Assembly: GCF_005239225.2 (NCBI RefSeq)
Contig: NC_133298.1
Span: forward strand, 4,092,001 to 4,156,000
Length of the DNA stretch: 64,000 bases
Direction of reading: 5' to 3'
From: Populus alba
Lineage: Eukaryota; Streptophyta; Magnoliopsida; Malpighiales; Salicaceae
The notes under the pieces are model-generated. The model worked only from the letters and a program-made list of their open reading frames with translations. It made no database searches and was not told where the DNA came from. Made by a program: the position numbers and the translations under genes. Below are positions 20,856 through 34,473 of this stretch, piece by piece. Within the stretch, counting starts at the first letter, position 1, and every line of letters starts with the position of its first letter.

Positions 20856-21894
20856 GCATCTTTTATTTTTTATCAAATCATGTCAAATCATTTCTATTCT
20901 TACATTATTATTTTTTATAACACATAATAATTTTGTTAATAAATATATTTTTTAAAAAAAGATAATTCTTAACAGCTTCGTGTAATTTTGGAACTTGGAG
21001 ACTTGAAGGGTAAAATCAGAAAATCATAGGGGAACATGTAAAAGGGGTAAAAATAAAGTTTACCCAACTCCTGTATAATGTATACAGCTTCCGTACCAAC
21101 TGGGACAAGACACGCATGCTTACAAGCCTTGTTAATCATAGAAGCACCACCATACACAGCTCGACACGTATCCTTCATATTTCATCTTTCACAGTTGTCA
21201 TAAAAAGACTCAACAACCCATCTCCACACACACAAAATAAAAATAAAAATAAAAACAAAAACAGTACACCCTTGAAAAACAGTTAAAAAAAGCACACTAT
21301 TTACAAGAGCCAGAGAGACAGAGAAGGAGACCATATGGGCACTAGCTAGGTTAGTCTAGCTTTCTGGTAAAAACTAGGGTTAATTATTATTATTATTATT
21401 ATTCCATTTTTTCATTATTTTATTTAAATTCAATAAAATAAATACTTATAAGGTAGCGTTTAGATTTTTTTAATAGAAAAAACTAAAATTATTTCAAAGA
21501 TGAATTTAATGTGTACCAAAACAATGATCAACCTAACAAATAATCTGAGTTTAACTTTTTGTCTCCATTTATATTCTATAAGAAGGAAATGAAACTGACA
21601 ACTCAGACAAATATTATGACAAATTTAATATTTCCATATGTTAAGGTTTCAATCTTACACACACCATGATGTCTTCATATATCCTATTTTGTTACAGAGA
21701 GGTAAAACACAACTAGGTATTTTTTCTTGTTTTTCCACTTATGGCGAAACAGCCCATTTACAGAAAGTCTTTTTTTTTTTTTTTTTTTCTTTTTACTCCC
21801 AATATTTAATTTTTAAGCCCCAGTGTGTGTGTGTGTATAAAAACGCGTGTATGAGTAACATAGGTACTAATAGTCTGAACTTGTTTAGTAGATC

Positions 21895-22076
21895 GGTAGA
21901 GGTTTTGAATGTGATAATAGTTATTTTTTAAAATGTTTTTATTTTAAAATATATAATAATAATATTATATTATAAAAATTATATATGGTATATCAAAATA
22001 ATTTAAAAATATAAAAATAATATATTAATTTAAAATAAAAAAAATTTCTTTTTTAAAAATATTTTTCAACACAGTG
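21895..22076. mobile_element. Degenerate MITE-like copy upstream of the MADS gene
   Basis: TTGAATGTGATAATAGTTAT at the left and an AACACAGTGCCAAACACTGC right flank bracket the AT-rich core with TATATCAAAATAATTTAAAA. It lies within about 200 bases of the MADS-box start codon, so it may form part of the promoter. Boundaries are approximate. Confidence 0.35.
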
Positions 22077-22119
22077 CCAAACACTGCTGCCTTAAGAAAT
22101 AGTAAAAGAGAAAGATCAT

Positions 22120-22122
<3 letters not shown>

Positions 22123-22161
<39 letters not shown>
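22123..22161 (+). repeat. (GA)n tract, about 19 units, upstream of the MADS start codon
   Basis: An uninterrupted GA run ends 70 bases before the MADS ATG, so it lies in the leader or core promoter. In plants, GA tracts near homeotic genes are bound by BASIC PENTACYSTEINE proteins (established for the family). Whether this one is used is inference. Confidence 0.85.
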
Positions 22162-22164
<3 letters not shown>

Positions 22165-22231
22165 CCCTTGCATTCTTGACTTTGTTTCTTGTATTGTTAG
22201 GTTAGGTTTTCTTCTTCAAGAGGGCAAACAA

Positions 22232-25200
22232 ATGGGGAGAGGAAAGGTGGTCCTGGAGAGGATTGAAAACAAGATCAGTCGTCAAGTAACTTTCTCCAAA
22301 AGAAGAAATGGTTTGCTCAAAAAAGCTTATGAACTCTCTCTTCTTTGTGATGCTGAGGTTGCTCTTATCATCTTCTCTAGCCGAGGCAAGCTTTTTGAGT
22401 TTTGTAGCAGTACTGAGTAAGCTTATATACCACCCTTTTCATTCTCTCTTTCCTTTTCCTTTTTGCATTGATCTATATATGCGGGCGTGTGTCTCCTTCT
22501 CTCGTACGTCCTAGCCATTCTTGCTTCAAAATATTCAACATCTTTCCCATAAATTCGTTAACCAAATTTAAGCACCATTATTTGGGAGAAAGGAAGTAAG
22601 AAAATGAGACGAGCATCTTCTTCTTCTTCTACCTCCTTTTTTTATTTTAATTCTTGAATTGCGGTTTAGAGGAGTGTACTTAATTCCCAACGGGATCTTG
22701 ACACGTTTGATGTTTTTTTGTATTTTTTAATAATCCCTCTACAGATCTTTGGGTCAACTCAGACTGACAGTTTAATTTATGGGGGGATATCTAGGGTTTT
22801 TATCTGTCTTTTTTACTCCTCTTAGACATGTCCAGGTGGATTCAAAACGAACAGTTCATTAAAGAGTCAAACCATGTTACTTTTCTTCATTTATGACGTG
22901 CTTGATCTTTGTTCAAGAATCAAGCCAATATATATTGTGCTCTCTAGCGGGGCACCTCAAATCCTTGTTGAGGTGAACCAAGAAGGCCTTAATGTGATCA
23001 TGTCATGACCTTATCACTCTTGTGGGATTGGTAGAAAGTGAGATTTTCTATATAGCCTGGCTAAGAACAGATCACCACCATCCTAGTTTTAGTCATGTAT
23101 TTGCTTTGATTTTCTCCTATCCTTCTGCGGGTGATGTTTCTCTTTATTTTTTTTAGATGTCGTTTTTATTATTATTATAATTTAATTTAATATTTTACTG
23201 TTTCTTTCTTTTAATCAGCATTAACAAGACCCTCCAGCGGTACCAGCAATGTTGCTACAGCACAGAAGGCACCAATATTCCCGAGGATGGGTCGCAGGTT
23301 TTGTTTTTAGTTATCTCAAGTTCTTAAACTAAATCGATATTTCTAGTTTCCTGATAAATACAGTTTGATTCCCATTTGAATGAATTTCCTTGTTTATAAA
23401 ATTATTAGCCCTCCTGACTGATTTCAAATTTATTTTTATTTTTACAATTTTTAAGCTCATCATGTGCTAGATAATAAGAGGGTTCATTAATTTCTTATTT
23501 TAAATGCATTAATTTGTTCTCTTTTTGTTGGTCAAATACTGCAGGCCTTATACCAAGAGGTCTCAAGGTTAAGGGCAAGATGTGAGAGTCTTCAGCGCTC
23601 TCAAAGGTTATCTCAATTTTTAATTAATCTCTTTACTTATTTTTTAAAAAACCCTAATTTAAAATTAAAATGCAACTAAGAATCAGCAATGGCAGAGCTA
23701 ATTAACCTTGTTTCTAGGGGGAGTGGGGAAGTAAATTTCTCTTTCCTATGACTATTGAGGGTTTTGACTTGAGGTCCTCTTCAACCTCCATTAAATAATA
23801 TTTTTATTTGGTTTCGATTTAAATTTAACGTGTAAATAATACCTTAATTAAATAATATATTCTGATTAATTAATAAATTTTCATGGTCTACAGATACTAT
23901 ATCGAGGTTGTAAATTATACCATGTTATTTTTTAACACGCTATAGCAAATTAGAGTCTGATACATGCATGTTTCTTTTCAAGGAATTTTCTTGGAGAAGA
24001 ACTTGAACCACTTACGGTGAAAGAGTTGAAGAAGATTGAGAAACAGCTGGACAAAACTCTCTCAGAAGCTAGGAAAAGGAAGGTACACACACACACGCGC
24101 GCGCACACACATTATGGTTAAATTCAAGGATTTTGTAGAATTTCTTATCAATACTAAAAGCTAATGTTTCAAGTGCAAGCTGCTAGCTTCAGGATTTGAT
24201 CCATTAATTTTTGGCATTAGAGAATCAGATGTTTTAGAATGAATTTCCCATTTCAATTCTCTTTAATTCTACTACTAGCCACTAGCACTGATTTGGAGTC
24301 CATGACCAGCCTAAATGCTTACAGGCTTTAGATTTGATTCTCATTTTATGATCCTTTCGCTAGAACCACGTCTTTTAAAGACATATTTCTGATAAATCCA
24401 ACCTCTTGTTCAAATTTTCTCAGCCTTCAGGGAGCTGGACTCAATTTCTATATACAGACCATTGTAAAATTTTGTCGTATTGCCTAGTACTTGTTAGGAT
24501 TATGTAACAAAATACACTTCATGCTGATGGTGGAGTAGCTACAGAAACATCAGAACTATTAATGTTGCGTTATCAAACCCATACCTAGTCTTCTACCTAT
24601 AGTTTACTCTCTTTATCCCGTTTCTGAGGTTTTGTCTCTTGGATCTATTCTTTATAATAATAAAGAAGGATGGTAAAATTGATGCAGATAATCATAAAAA
24701 TGTTTAATTTCTTCTCATCAATGCAGACGCAACTGATGTTTGATAGGCTGGAAGAGTTACGCAAAAGGGTAAGACTGCATTACCAATTTGCTGCCACCAA
24801 TTGCTACATAAATCTATGGCAGCTTTAATAGTCTTTGCATATTTTTTACCCTCCATGACTATTTCGGAGAGTACTATATATCCCAATCAAACTGAAGAAA
24901 ATGTTTAATGTAGTTATACCTGACCTGGTTAATATGAAGTTACACTGAATCATTGTTACAATCTAATCAATTTTATTTTCCAAAATATCAGATTTATGGT
25001 TAATATGTGTTAGAAACAAATTAGCGGTGAAAGGTAGAAATGGAAGCATGGTGTAACTCATATCTCCTTCATATCATATATTACTCTCATAAAAAAAAAG
25101 TCTAATGAACTTGGACTTAGATTACAACACTCTGATCAACTCATATATTTATATTAGTGTAGGGATAATTCAAGAGACTCAAAGAATATGCATTCATGCA

Positions 25201-25706
25201 CTCTACAATAAGTGAAAGAATTTCTCGGATGTAGACTTCAAAATTAATTCCATGTACTGGCATGCAGGAGCAAGATCTTAAAGAAAAAAACCAACAGCTC
25301 TGGATTAAGGTATTTTTTTCTTCAATTCACACCATTCATAAATAATGTACTTGTGTATGATGGAAATGCATGGAAGCTGTTTGGTTTCTTCAAAAGAAGG
25401 AGAGGGATTAAGCTGCTTAAGCTGCTGATCATGGTGGAAATTTCAGCTGGAGGAAGCTCAGCGTCTTCCAGCTATTCATGGTGTAGGAGATCCTAGCAAG
25501 GGAGATGGAAATAGGCAGAGTATGATGCACCCTTCCAAATTCAACTACGTTGAACCTCAACCCAGTTTACAAATGGATCAGTATGCTTTCTTTCTCCTTC
25601 CTTTTTTACTTACTTTTTCTTCACTTAACCTAATTATTTTTTTTGCATACAAAACTGTTTCTTGTCAAACAGGCACCAACAATTTGTTTCCCAGGAACAA
25701 GGCTAA
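22232..25706 (+). CDS. MIKC-type MADS-box transcription factor, AGL6/SEP superclade (225 aa)
   Basis: A nuclear DNA-binding regulator of the type II MIKC class, which acts as dimers and tetramers on CArG boxes in flower development. Coding exons: 22232-22416, 23219-23297, 23545-23606, 23983-24082, 24727-24768, 25268-25309, 25447-25580, 25673-25706. They sum to 678 nt, and the two 42-nt exons are typical of MIKC genes. Residues 1-60 are the MADS domain ([20 protein letters not shown]...). The I region follows ([18 protein letters not shown]), then a keratin-like K domain of about residues 88-170 containing [20 protein letters not shown]. The C-terminal region keeps an EPQPSLQM segment like the AGL6 motif I, but ends [11 protein letters not shown] and lacks the terminal motif seen in most AGL6/SEP proteins. 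Intron 1 is about 0.8 kb. Superclade is confident; assignment to AGL6 rather than SEP needs a tree. Confidence 0.88.
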
Positions 25707-28700
25707 TTTGATTACAGGACTAGTATTCGAGGCAAGAATAAGTACCCCACTCCAAAATGGTTCCCATGAAGTATAAATTCTTCAACACGTACAAGTGTTT
25801 CTGATGAAATATTGGGTTCCAAGATATGTTCCTAAATTGTTGATGTGTGATGAACATGAACATGTAGTGCCCAAAGCAATGACATATTGTTAACCCATAT
25901 TGCCGTAAATTTTTCAATGCAATAATCTTGATTTTATGATTTGAGTTAGGAGTATGAAATGTTAATCTATATTGCCATCAATTTTTTTAATTTAATTTTA
26001 GATAGTTTTTTTTTTTCAATTTCAATTTTCAAGATTAGATTTATTAAATATTATTCTTTTAAAAATTTAGCTCAACCTCACGACCTGGATCATGAATTTG
26101 TCTTATTAGTTCAAATTGACTCGTTTTTTTTTTGTTATATTTCAATTTTTTTCTGCTTATTTTAGAAATTGAATTTCATAATTCTTTTTTTTTTTTCAGC
26201 AAGCATTCTTTTTCTATAGATCATTGTTATTATATTTTCTCTTTAGATTTAGTATATTTACTTTCATTGCTTTTTTCTTATCTTATAATTAAATTAAATC
26301 ATTTTATTAGATACAATAGGGTCTCATAACTTAAGTCATGAGTTTTTATTTAATTTTTTTTTTAAAACACGCTAATAATACTTAAACATCGCTTTTTTAA
26401 GTTAAAAAAAATCAACCCGAACTATTGCAAACTACGAATTACCTATCTAGTATCATCTACAACTGCATATCCATCCTAACATAACACTCAACATGTTGAC
26501 ATGCAATATTAAGAAAATCACATAGATTTTTTGAAATTCTTTATTGGAATGAAGAACATGCAGCACGGTTGTATATATATAAAAGCTAGCTCTCATTGTT
26601 TCGTTGAGTCTTGTTGAAGACATGAGAACAACTGCAAGAATCTTGCTTCGTGTTCCAAGTCAAAACATCTTTAAAATGACCTGTAAAGCAACCATATTCA
26701 AGTTGGATTCCTCTTACTCTATTATTGGTTGCGGGATGGTGTCTTCAGCATCATTTTATTGCTAGCAGAATCGGATTAATGACTCCAAATTAGACAAGAT
26801 TGCTTTATCTTTTTTCTAAATTGCAACCCTCAATATTTATTTGATCCTTCAATACTTTTCAACAAAAATAAATTAAAGAGTAAAATCAAGTTATTTACAA
26901 AATTATTAAACATGATTTGATGGTTGATTTAGTATAAAACTTGATCATGGATTGGGTGAGTTTTAAGTCAATTAATTTTTTTAAAAAAATCAAAACAATA
27001 TTATTTTTTAAAAAATCATTGAGTTAATTTTTAACTGACTTAAATAATATCAGCTCTAAAATTGTTTTTTTTTTTAAAACCTAATATGAGTGTAGACAAA
27101 GTTTAATAACAATGGTTGATTCTCAACAAGAATCCTATGAAGGTCGGACCACCAGCGCATATGCTCATTTCAATTGCGACTATTGTCTCTGTCTCTCTTC
27201 TCGTCTTTTCAAGGTACGATCTTTTTAATTCTTCCATCATCAAAATCCCACTTTAAGTATATAGAGAAAGATGAATATTTGATTAGATGGATGAAAATTA
27301 GGCTGACATTAAATTAAATGGTTTTAATTTTTAATTTATTTTGTAATAAAGAGTATTTTGAGTCGGTTTATGTTAATCGAGAGTAAATCTTTATCGAGAA
27401 TAGTTAATTCTTTACTTTATCTAATTTCAAGAACGCATCTTCTACATCAGCACAAAACATTGGGTGCTTATCTCATGGTTTATCATGAAATATCTCAACA
27501 TTAAAGCAAGCTTGAGTCAAGGCAACGAATATAATAAGAGGAGAAATTAAAAGAGGGAGATGATTTCTATTTTAAGTTCATCGATCTTGAGCCCATTGGC
27601 CTAAGATCCAAGATATATACATAAATTAGGAGTGTTTTCAATGTGCAACTGGTGAAGGAGACACAAAAATATTTTGCCTCCACTTCCCTGTGATTGATTC
27701 TAGGGCTTTTTAATTAGCAAATGAAAGGGGTGATTCCAACCATAGGTTACTTTAAACTTGAACATCAAATCTCAAGCTTGCTTGACTAATCACTACAAAA
27801 CTAATTAAAAATTATGGTTATCAGATTCATTTTGGGGTTTTATTATTATTATTATTATTATTTATAAGTTATAAAATGATGATGACGATTATGATAAATG
27901 CAATTGCTCAATAATTTAATCACTAAAAATCTCTCGACATAGTTTTGTGTTTTTTTTTATTAATTTAGTCACGAAATTTTTTTTTTATTATTATGTTTTT
28001 TTGATTTGTTGGCTTGTATTACACTTTGAAGTATTGACTAGATAATAAATTAATCCACACAACCACAAAAGTGTGCTGTACTACTTGAGACGTGGAATAA
28101 TCAATTATATAGTCGTAGTTCAACGCATCCCCCTTCATAAATTATGATTATATATATATATATATATAAACCCGTGGTTTTTTAAGTATAATTATGACCT
28201 TTTGATTTTGTGTTATTGTTTGTTTTTTAAGTATAATTATGACCTTTTGATCTATGTAAAGATCTTGTATATCTAAAAAAAGACCGATACTATCAAATTT
28301 AAAATTGATAACTTTTTTTAATCAATAAAATTCTATATCTTTTGTGATTTTTAATGTCTTTCTAACTTCTGCTTGTATCATCGACACTTGCTAGAGGGTT
28401 GTCTTGCATCACAGATAAAAATATTAGTTACCCTACATTTTAATGATTTCTTTAAATAAATTCTGATTATATATATATATATATATATATATTTATTTAT
28501 TTTTTTATGCATTGAGAAGCTTTAATTCTTACCATCCCTCGATTAGGTCCCTACAAATCACTAAGTATTTTCAAGTTGGAGCACCGCTTTCATCAATTTT
28601 AATAAAAAAAAATCATGCCAATGCTTATTTTTATTTATTTTTTTATTAATTTAGGTATCTGAATTAACTTATATATACTTTAACTAATCCCACGAATCTT

Positions 28701-29611
28701 AAAATTAATGATTATATAAATATCTAGGTGATCGCAACTACACTTTCAAACACTTTTAAATTCATAAAATAAATTTTTATTTTTATTTTCATAATTAAAT
28801 ATATTTATATTTATATTTATATTATATGGTTTCGAAATAAAAACCAAATGTTACCATGAGAACCCTCATCAAGGGATAAAGGAAATATGAGATCCCAGTT
28901 TCAATAATTATATCGTAAAAATTAAATATTGATGCATAATTACTATTTAGCTACATCACTTGAGATAATAATTTCCTTGGAGGAAACCTGTACATACAAA
29001 AAACCACAGCTTCTGCCACCCATGTATTTTTAAAACCATTAGCGGACGGCTGCAAACTCTTGTGCGCCAACAAAACGACGCGTTTCTTTAGTTTCTAAAT
29101 TTTAACACGTGGTCCATCCAATACATAAATCAGTCTCGATCGGAATATATATATATAATAAAAGAATGGATGACATGTCTTTCCAGTTAAAAACTCACGT
29201 CAACATGTTTTTATATATTTTTTAAAATAGTTTTTGGTTGAGTTTCTCTACCTCTGATCAAACAATAACTATATTCTTGAATAAAATTTTAAAACTATAA
29301 CTTTAGTACTGTGTCTTTCCAACAAGTCTACCCAATATATGCTTTAAAATTAGAACAGCATGCATCATGACGATACTTTCCAGCTAATTATGCTGCTGTA
29401 ATCCAATTTCTTTTCATTGATTTGGTCTTTCACGATGCCATGAAGGTTCACTTCATCAGAATCTACACATGCTTGATCATGCCTCCAATGTTATTCTTGA
29501 CCAACCCGACCCAGATTAGCAATTAGATTCAAAGCCCGGTGATTTAGAGCCTAAGATTGAGAAATTGTAGCGTGAAAGAGATAACAATGGATTGTGGATT
29601 GTGGTTTTTTT

Positions 29612-29812
29612 TTTTGGAAAGGTGTTTGGGAATATAATAATAGTTATTAGTTTTTTAAAGTGGTTTTTTTTAATGTATTAATTAAAATAATATATTTTTT
29701 AATTTTAAAAAATTATTTTTTGATATCAACACGTGAAAATGATCATAAAACATTAAAAAAAATAATTTTTTTAAATATACTTTTAAAAAACAAAAATAAA
29801 TGAGCTTTTAGA
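29612..29812. mobile_element. Degenerate MITE-like copy
   Basis: The copy starts GGTGTTTGGGAATATAATAA. It contains TTTTTTGATATCAACACGTG and ends near AAAAAACAAAAATAAATGAG. The GATATCAACACGTGAAAATG core is the shared central motif of the family. Boundaries are approximate. Confidence 0.5.
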
Positions 29813-29871
29813 CCTTATACTGATGTGCACTTACTAAAAGCATGAAATTTGGGATGCATATGTGTAAACAA

Positions 29872-29904
<33 letters not shown>

Positions 29905-30334
29905 GACGTTTTATTATGTTGTTTAAATTTAAATTTAAATCGAGTTAATATAATTTAATATATGGAACAAATGATAATAATTTATTAATTTATTTCTGTC
30001 ACTTGATCCAAATAATTGTATTTAAGAGATTGGGCAGATAAAAGTATTCAGATCAACAAAAACAACGTAATCTATTCATTTAAATATATATACATATGTT
30101 ACTAAATAATTTTATGATTAAAGCACAATTATGATCAGTTTAGTGGGTTGAATTAGCTAACCCATAATCTAAATTGGTATGTATTAATAAAAAAACGTGA
30201 AAAAAATTGACTTATCATGTCCCCATAAAAAACATTAAGTTAATTCACATCCAATCTATAGTTTTTTTTATTAAAATAATATCACTTTTATTTTTATTTT
30301 TTTTTAATAAATTTAGATATTATCTGTATTAAGA

Positions 30335-30530
30335 TTTTGTTTGTTTTTGTGTTTTGAAAGAGTTTTTAAAAATATTTATTTATTTATTTTAATTTTTTTT
30401 TATTTTAAATTAATATTTTTTAATATTTTCAAATTATTTTAATACGCTGATATCAAAAATAATTTTTTAAAAAATAAAAAAAATATTTTAATATAATTTT
30501 AAGCGAAAAATACTTTACATTGTCAACATA
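30335..30530. mobile_element. Degenerate MITE-like copy
   Basis: It contains AATACGCTGATATCAAAAAT and the tail TTTAAGCGAAAAATACTTTA, nearly the same as the tail of the 5419-5675 element (TTCAAGCGAAAAATACTTTG). Ends are eroded. Confidence 0.5.
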
Positions 30531-31241
30531 TCTCATTGAACGAGTTCTAAATTTACAAATCTACAAAAACAATGTACTCTATTCATTTATATATTTATCT
30601 TATTTTTAAATGTTCCTAAATGATTATATGACTAAAGCATTAAGGTATATGTATTTTTAAAATATTTCAAATCACCATTATAAAATTTGTTTAGTAAGCT
30701 AACATATACCTAAATTAGTTAAATTAATTAAAAAAATAAATAAAAAAACAATTTATCTATCCTATCTCCATCAAACATGCACATTGACCAGCCAATTAAT
30801 TAAATAAACTTGGATGTATTTTCAGGTTTAGCAAAGATCAAGTTTTAAAATAAAATAAATAAATAAATAAATCTTTTGATTATTAAAATAATATATTTTA
30901 ATATTTAAAAATATAATAAAATTTATTTTTATTTCCAGATTTTAAAATAAATCATTAAGATAGAATTTGAAATTGAGGTGAAGATTTTTTTTAAGGTATT
31001 TTTTATTTGGAAATATATGAAATTGATATTTTATATTTTTTTAAAAAATTATTTTTAAAATTAAAATATCATAACAATAAATAAAAATTAAAAATAAAAC
31101 TTTTTAAAAGTATATTTTCACCGCAAAAAGAAACACGCCTGTGCTCTCATTGTCAGCTTACCCCTTTGAACGATCCTCTTCGAGGGTGGACGTTTACTAC
31201 AAAACAACCACCTCCATCTTATTTCTCCTCGACTCCTCTTC

Positions 31242-31249
31242 TTTATAAC
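31242..31249 (+). promoter_or_regulatory. Candidate TATA box of fructokinase gene
   Basis: TTTATAAC lies 80-90 bases upstream of the fructokinase ATG, followed by a CTC/TCC-repeat leader (about 31269-31290). Spacing suits a start site near 31275 and a leader of about 55 nt. Confidence 0.45.
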
Positions 31250-31330
31250 CCACCCAACCACACTACACAAAACCTCCTCCTCCTCCTCCTTTCCATCTTT
31301 TTCTTGACTATTGGTTTTAACGCTTGTTAA

Positions 31331-34300
31331 ATGGCTGAGGATCAAGTTCCATGTAAGTCTCGTTTGTTTCATTTCTTTTAAAAGTTGTTGCTTTCTTGAT
31401 TGATCAATACTGTGTTTCTTGTTTCTTTGTTTTCGTGTTTTTTTCAATGATTTTTTATCTGGGCCCGAGCAGGTTTTGTGTTTCTCTCCCCCCCCTTTTT
31501 TATCAGTGTGTGTATGATTCTTGATGTTGGGTTTCTTGTTTTATCTTTAATAGATCTTTCTTTATGCCTCTTTAGTTTGTTCTCTATGTTTTTAGTCTTG
31601 CAGAAAGATTTTTTTTTTTTTTTTTATCTTGTTCAATGAAGTTGGTATATACCATCATATAGTGCTTTACAGGGGCCACCTCTGAAAATGATAGAATTGA
31701 ATTTTTGAATTTATCAATGAGTATTGATTTGTGATCTAATCAAGATTGCAACTTTGTGTTAAATTACAGTTAGTTTGAATTATTTCAATTTGAATCTGAT
31801 TTAAAGAGAATTTCTTTCCATGGGAATAGCATAGGGAGTTATGGTGTTCCTATTGGCTCCAATTTGGTGAGTGTTATTGCATTTATTTATATGTAGATTG
31901 TTCTGATATCAAGCAATTGAAAATGTGTAGGTGATTCTAATGATCATGCATCGAATATGAAAGGAGCGAACGACTCGCTAGTTGTTTGTTTTGGGGAAAT
32001 GTTGATTGACTTTGTACCGACAGTTGCTGGGGTTTCACTAGCGGAAGCACCTGCTTTCAAGAAGGCTCCTGGTGGTGCTCCTGCTAATGTGGCTGTTGGT
32101 ATATCAAGACTAGGTGGTTCATCAGCTTTTATGGGCAAGGTGCATTTGAATATGGTTTTTTGATTACTTGTTTGTGCCATGGCTTGCTGTTGTAGCCCTT
32201 GCCTAATACTTGGGTAGTTTGTCTTCATTTGGTGTTTTCTGCATCGAGTAAATGAAGCCTAAACTTTTGGCCAAATGGTATTTTGTACTTCCGCACTAAA
32301 CTCTCTGTTGCAGGATCTCAGCCCCCTGGTTTTTTTCTTTTATGTCGTGAACAATTTTGGTGTCCATGAATCCTTACTTTTTATCTAGGCATGGTCTTAA
32401 CTCAACTTCTCTGACCTTTTATTGCAGCTTGGTGATGATGAATTTGGGTATATGCTATCTGACATTTTGAAACAAAACAATGTGGATAATTCCGGCGTGC
32501 GATATGATTCTACTGCAAGGACTGCTCTGGCATTTGTTACGCTCAAAGATGAAGGTGAACGTGAATTCTTGTTTTTCCGTCATCCAAGTGCAGACATGCT
32601 TCTTCGAGAATCAGAATTAGACATAAACCTCCTTGAGCAGGTCTATTTTCTCTTTTGGTTGTAGTAAGAAGATGGAGCATATTAGAGCATATTGCACAAG
32701 ATTTTCAAATTCTTGCAAATTTTCATTTGAAAAATTTCAAACTCTTAAAATTGTATTGATTGCAGGCCAGGATCTTTCATTATGGATCAATTAGTTTGAT
32801 TTCAGAACCTTGCAGGTCAAGTCAATTTGCGGCAATGAGAATTGCCAAAAAGTCTGGCAGCATCCTTTCTTATGATCCAAATTTGAGAGTGGCATTATGG
32901 CCATCAGCAGAGGCTGCTCGGGAAGGCATAATGAGTATATGGGATCAAGCTGATGTTATTAAGGTGTGGTTGAAGTTGAAAAACTATGGAATTTATATAT
33001 CGTTGCCTGAGCAACTAGCTCAAATTTGTTATTTGGAAGCGAAACAATTGCAAGCATTTCATTAAAATATGTTTGGAACTCATTGTGTTAATTATATGGA
33101 ATTGTAGATAAGTGAGGAAGAAATAACATTCTTAACTGGATGTGATGATCCTAATGATGATAAAGTGGTCCTGGACAAGCTTTTTCATCCCAATCTGAAG
33201 CTTTTGATTGTAACTGAAGGGTCAAAGGGTTGTCGATATTACACCAAGGTAACCTTACTGATTATTATTGCCTAATGATCTTCATGTCAAACATCAATGG
33301 TCAAATTAAATGCAGGATCTAGATTCTAATCTACCCTGAATTCTATACCAGGCAAACTCCAAAAATGTCCCTTCAGTTTTTTTAGGAGAGGCTATCTGTT
33401 AATCTACTCATCCTCTTTGTTTTTATTTTTGGTGATGTTAGTTCATTTTAGCTAAGGACCTGAAGTAACAAGCCATTTGGTGAAAAGAAACAAGCTATTA
33501 GTCTTGGTTATCGTGTCTGGATAATATTTGAATCATGTTAATAACTGATGTTCTATTCCAATCTCTGCTATAATCTTTTAAGAAACACTAGTCATCAATG
33601 TCCTACAAGATGATTTGCAGATAAATGTTTTTTTGCTGAATCTCTTCAATAATGACAGTATGCAAGTACTAAAGTCGGAACCATACAAAATGAATGATCC
33701 GAATGAATCTGGGGAACCTTTTGATATGTAGGTGTATCTAATGCAAAATTACTTATAGGTCTAGGTGGTTTAGGTGCTTGATAGTCAGTAAAACCTTTTG
33801 AAACTCTGAAAAATGAATTGTGACTGCAGCACTGCTAGTAGGTGGTTGCTTTCAGGTATGATATGATTTGATATTCCGATGTGGGTACTAGAATTGACAA
33901 TCAACTAAAAACCAATGCAGGAATTCAAAGGCTGGGTTCCTGGTGTTAAGGTGAAACCCGTTGACACAACTGGTGCTGGCGATGCTTTTGTTGGTGGGAT
34001 GTTGAGCAACCTAGCTTCTAACCTAAATCTATTTGAGGTACGTGTAGCTGCATACAAAATCAGAATGGCTTAGAACCTTTTCACCCATTGTTTATTTTGA
34101 AAAATTTCCATCAATATAACTTCAAGTGGATTTCATAAAATCTTGTGATCAGAATGTTCCTTTGCTGCAAAACAGAACAGAATCTTACGTTAGGAGTCTA
34201 GACCCCATTTGCAATGGAACTGTGCAAATAAGCTTGCACTTCAGCAGTATTAATATTTCCCAAAATAAAATGTCATTGTAAGAATTCCTAATTCAACCTT

Positions 34301-34473
34301 AACCCCTAACTGTTCCCTTCCCTCCTTCCATGCAGGATGAGAAGCTATTAAGAGAAGCTCTTCTATTTGCAAATGCCTGCGGTGCTGTGACAGTAACGGA
34401 GAGAGGTGCTATCCCTGCGCTACCCACGAAAGATGCTGTCCTTAAACTCCTAGGGAAAGTCCCTGCAAGATGA
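31331..34473 (+). CDS. Fructokinase, pfkB family (7 exons, 345 aa)
   Basis: Phosphorylates fructose to fructose-6-phosphate with ATP, channelling carbon from sucrose cleavage into glycolysis and starch. It is probably cytosolic, as no transit peptide is visible. Coding exons: 31331-31352, 31931-32139, 32428-32640, 32766-32963, 33108-33248, 33921-34037, 34336-34473, total 1038 nt with every junction in frame. The N-terminus [20 protein letters not shown] precedes [25 protein letters not shown] (55-63) is the first pfkB signature. FFRHPSADM and YDPNLR occur in the sugar-binding half. [12 protein letters not shown] (276-287) is the second signature, with catalytic Asp at about 282. The C-terminus is [19 protein letters not shown]. 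All motifs are intact and length is slightly above the usual 320-335, due to the N-terminal extension in the tiny first exon. The start was chosen because it is the only upstream ATG that splices in frame. Paralogue number is not assigned. Confidence 0.95.

Larger units (their letters stand above)
17461..22100. other. Intergenic between PGM and MADS gene; AT-rich, repeat fragments
   Basis: This is very AT-rich. About 18060-18390 is a low-complexity stretch of AAATTGAAAT-like units. Copies of the short MITE-like family lie at 19210-19425, 20650-20855 and 21895-22076. TTA repeats occur near 21382 and a poly-T run near 21770. No coding gene is supported. The minus-strand open frame at 20969-21178 has no recognised domain. 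The last kilobase is likely to include MADS promoter DNA. Confidence 0.5.
25707..31240. other. Intergenic between MADS gene and fructokinase; no gene supported
   Basis: Highly AT-rich. 25960-26440 contains CTCACGACCTGGATCATGAA-type text, resembling a repeat with 'hands off' AT-rich flanks that recurs near 26930-27060 and 53090-53220. TA microsatellites occur near 28150, 28470 and 29872. A 43-bp-spaced direct duplication (AAGTATAATTATGACCTTTT) lies at 28180-28250. Two MITE-like copies lie at 29612-29812 and 30335-30530. No open frame here shows a domain or splice structure. Confidence 0.45.

Noticed and set aside
20969..21178. 69-codon minus-strand frame starting MKDTCRAVYGG
   Set aside because: No family recognised, no splice partners and AT-rich context. 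It is probably a chance frame or transposon debris.
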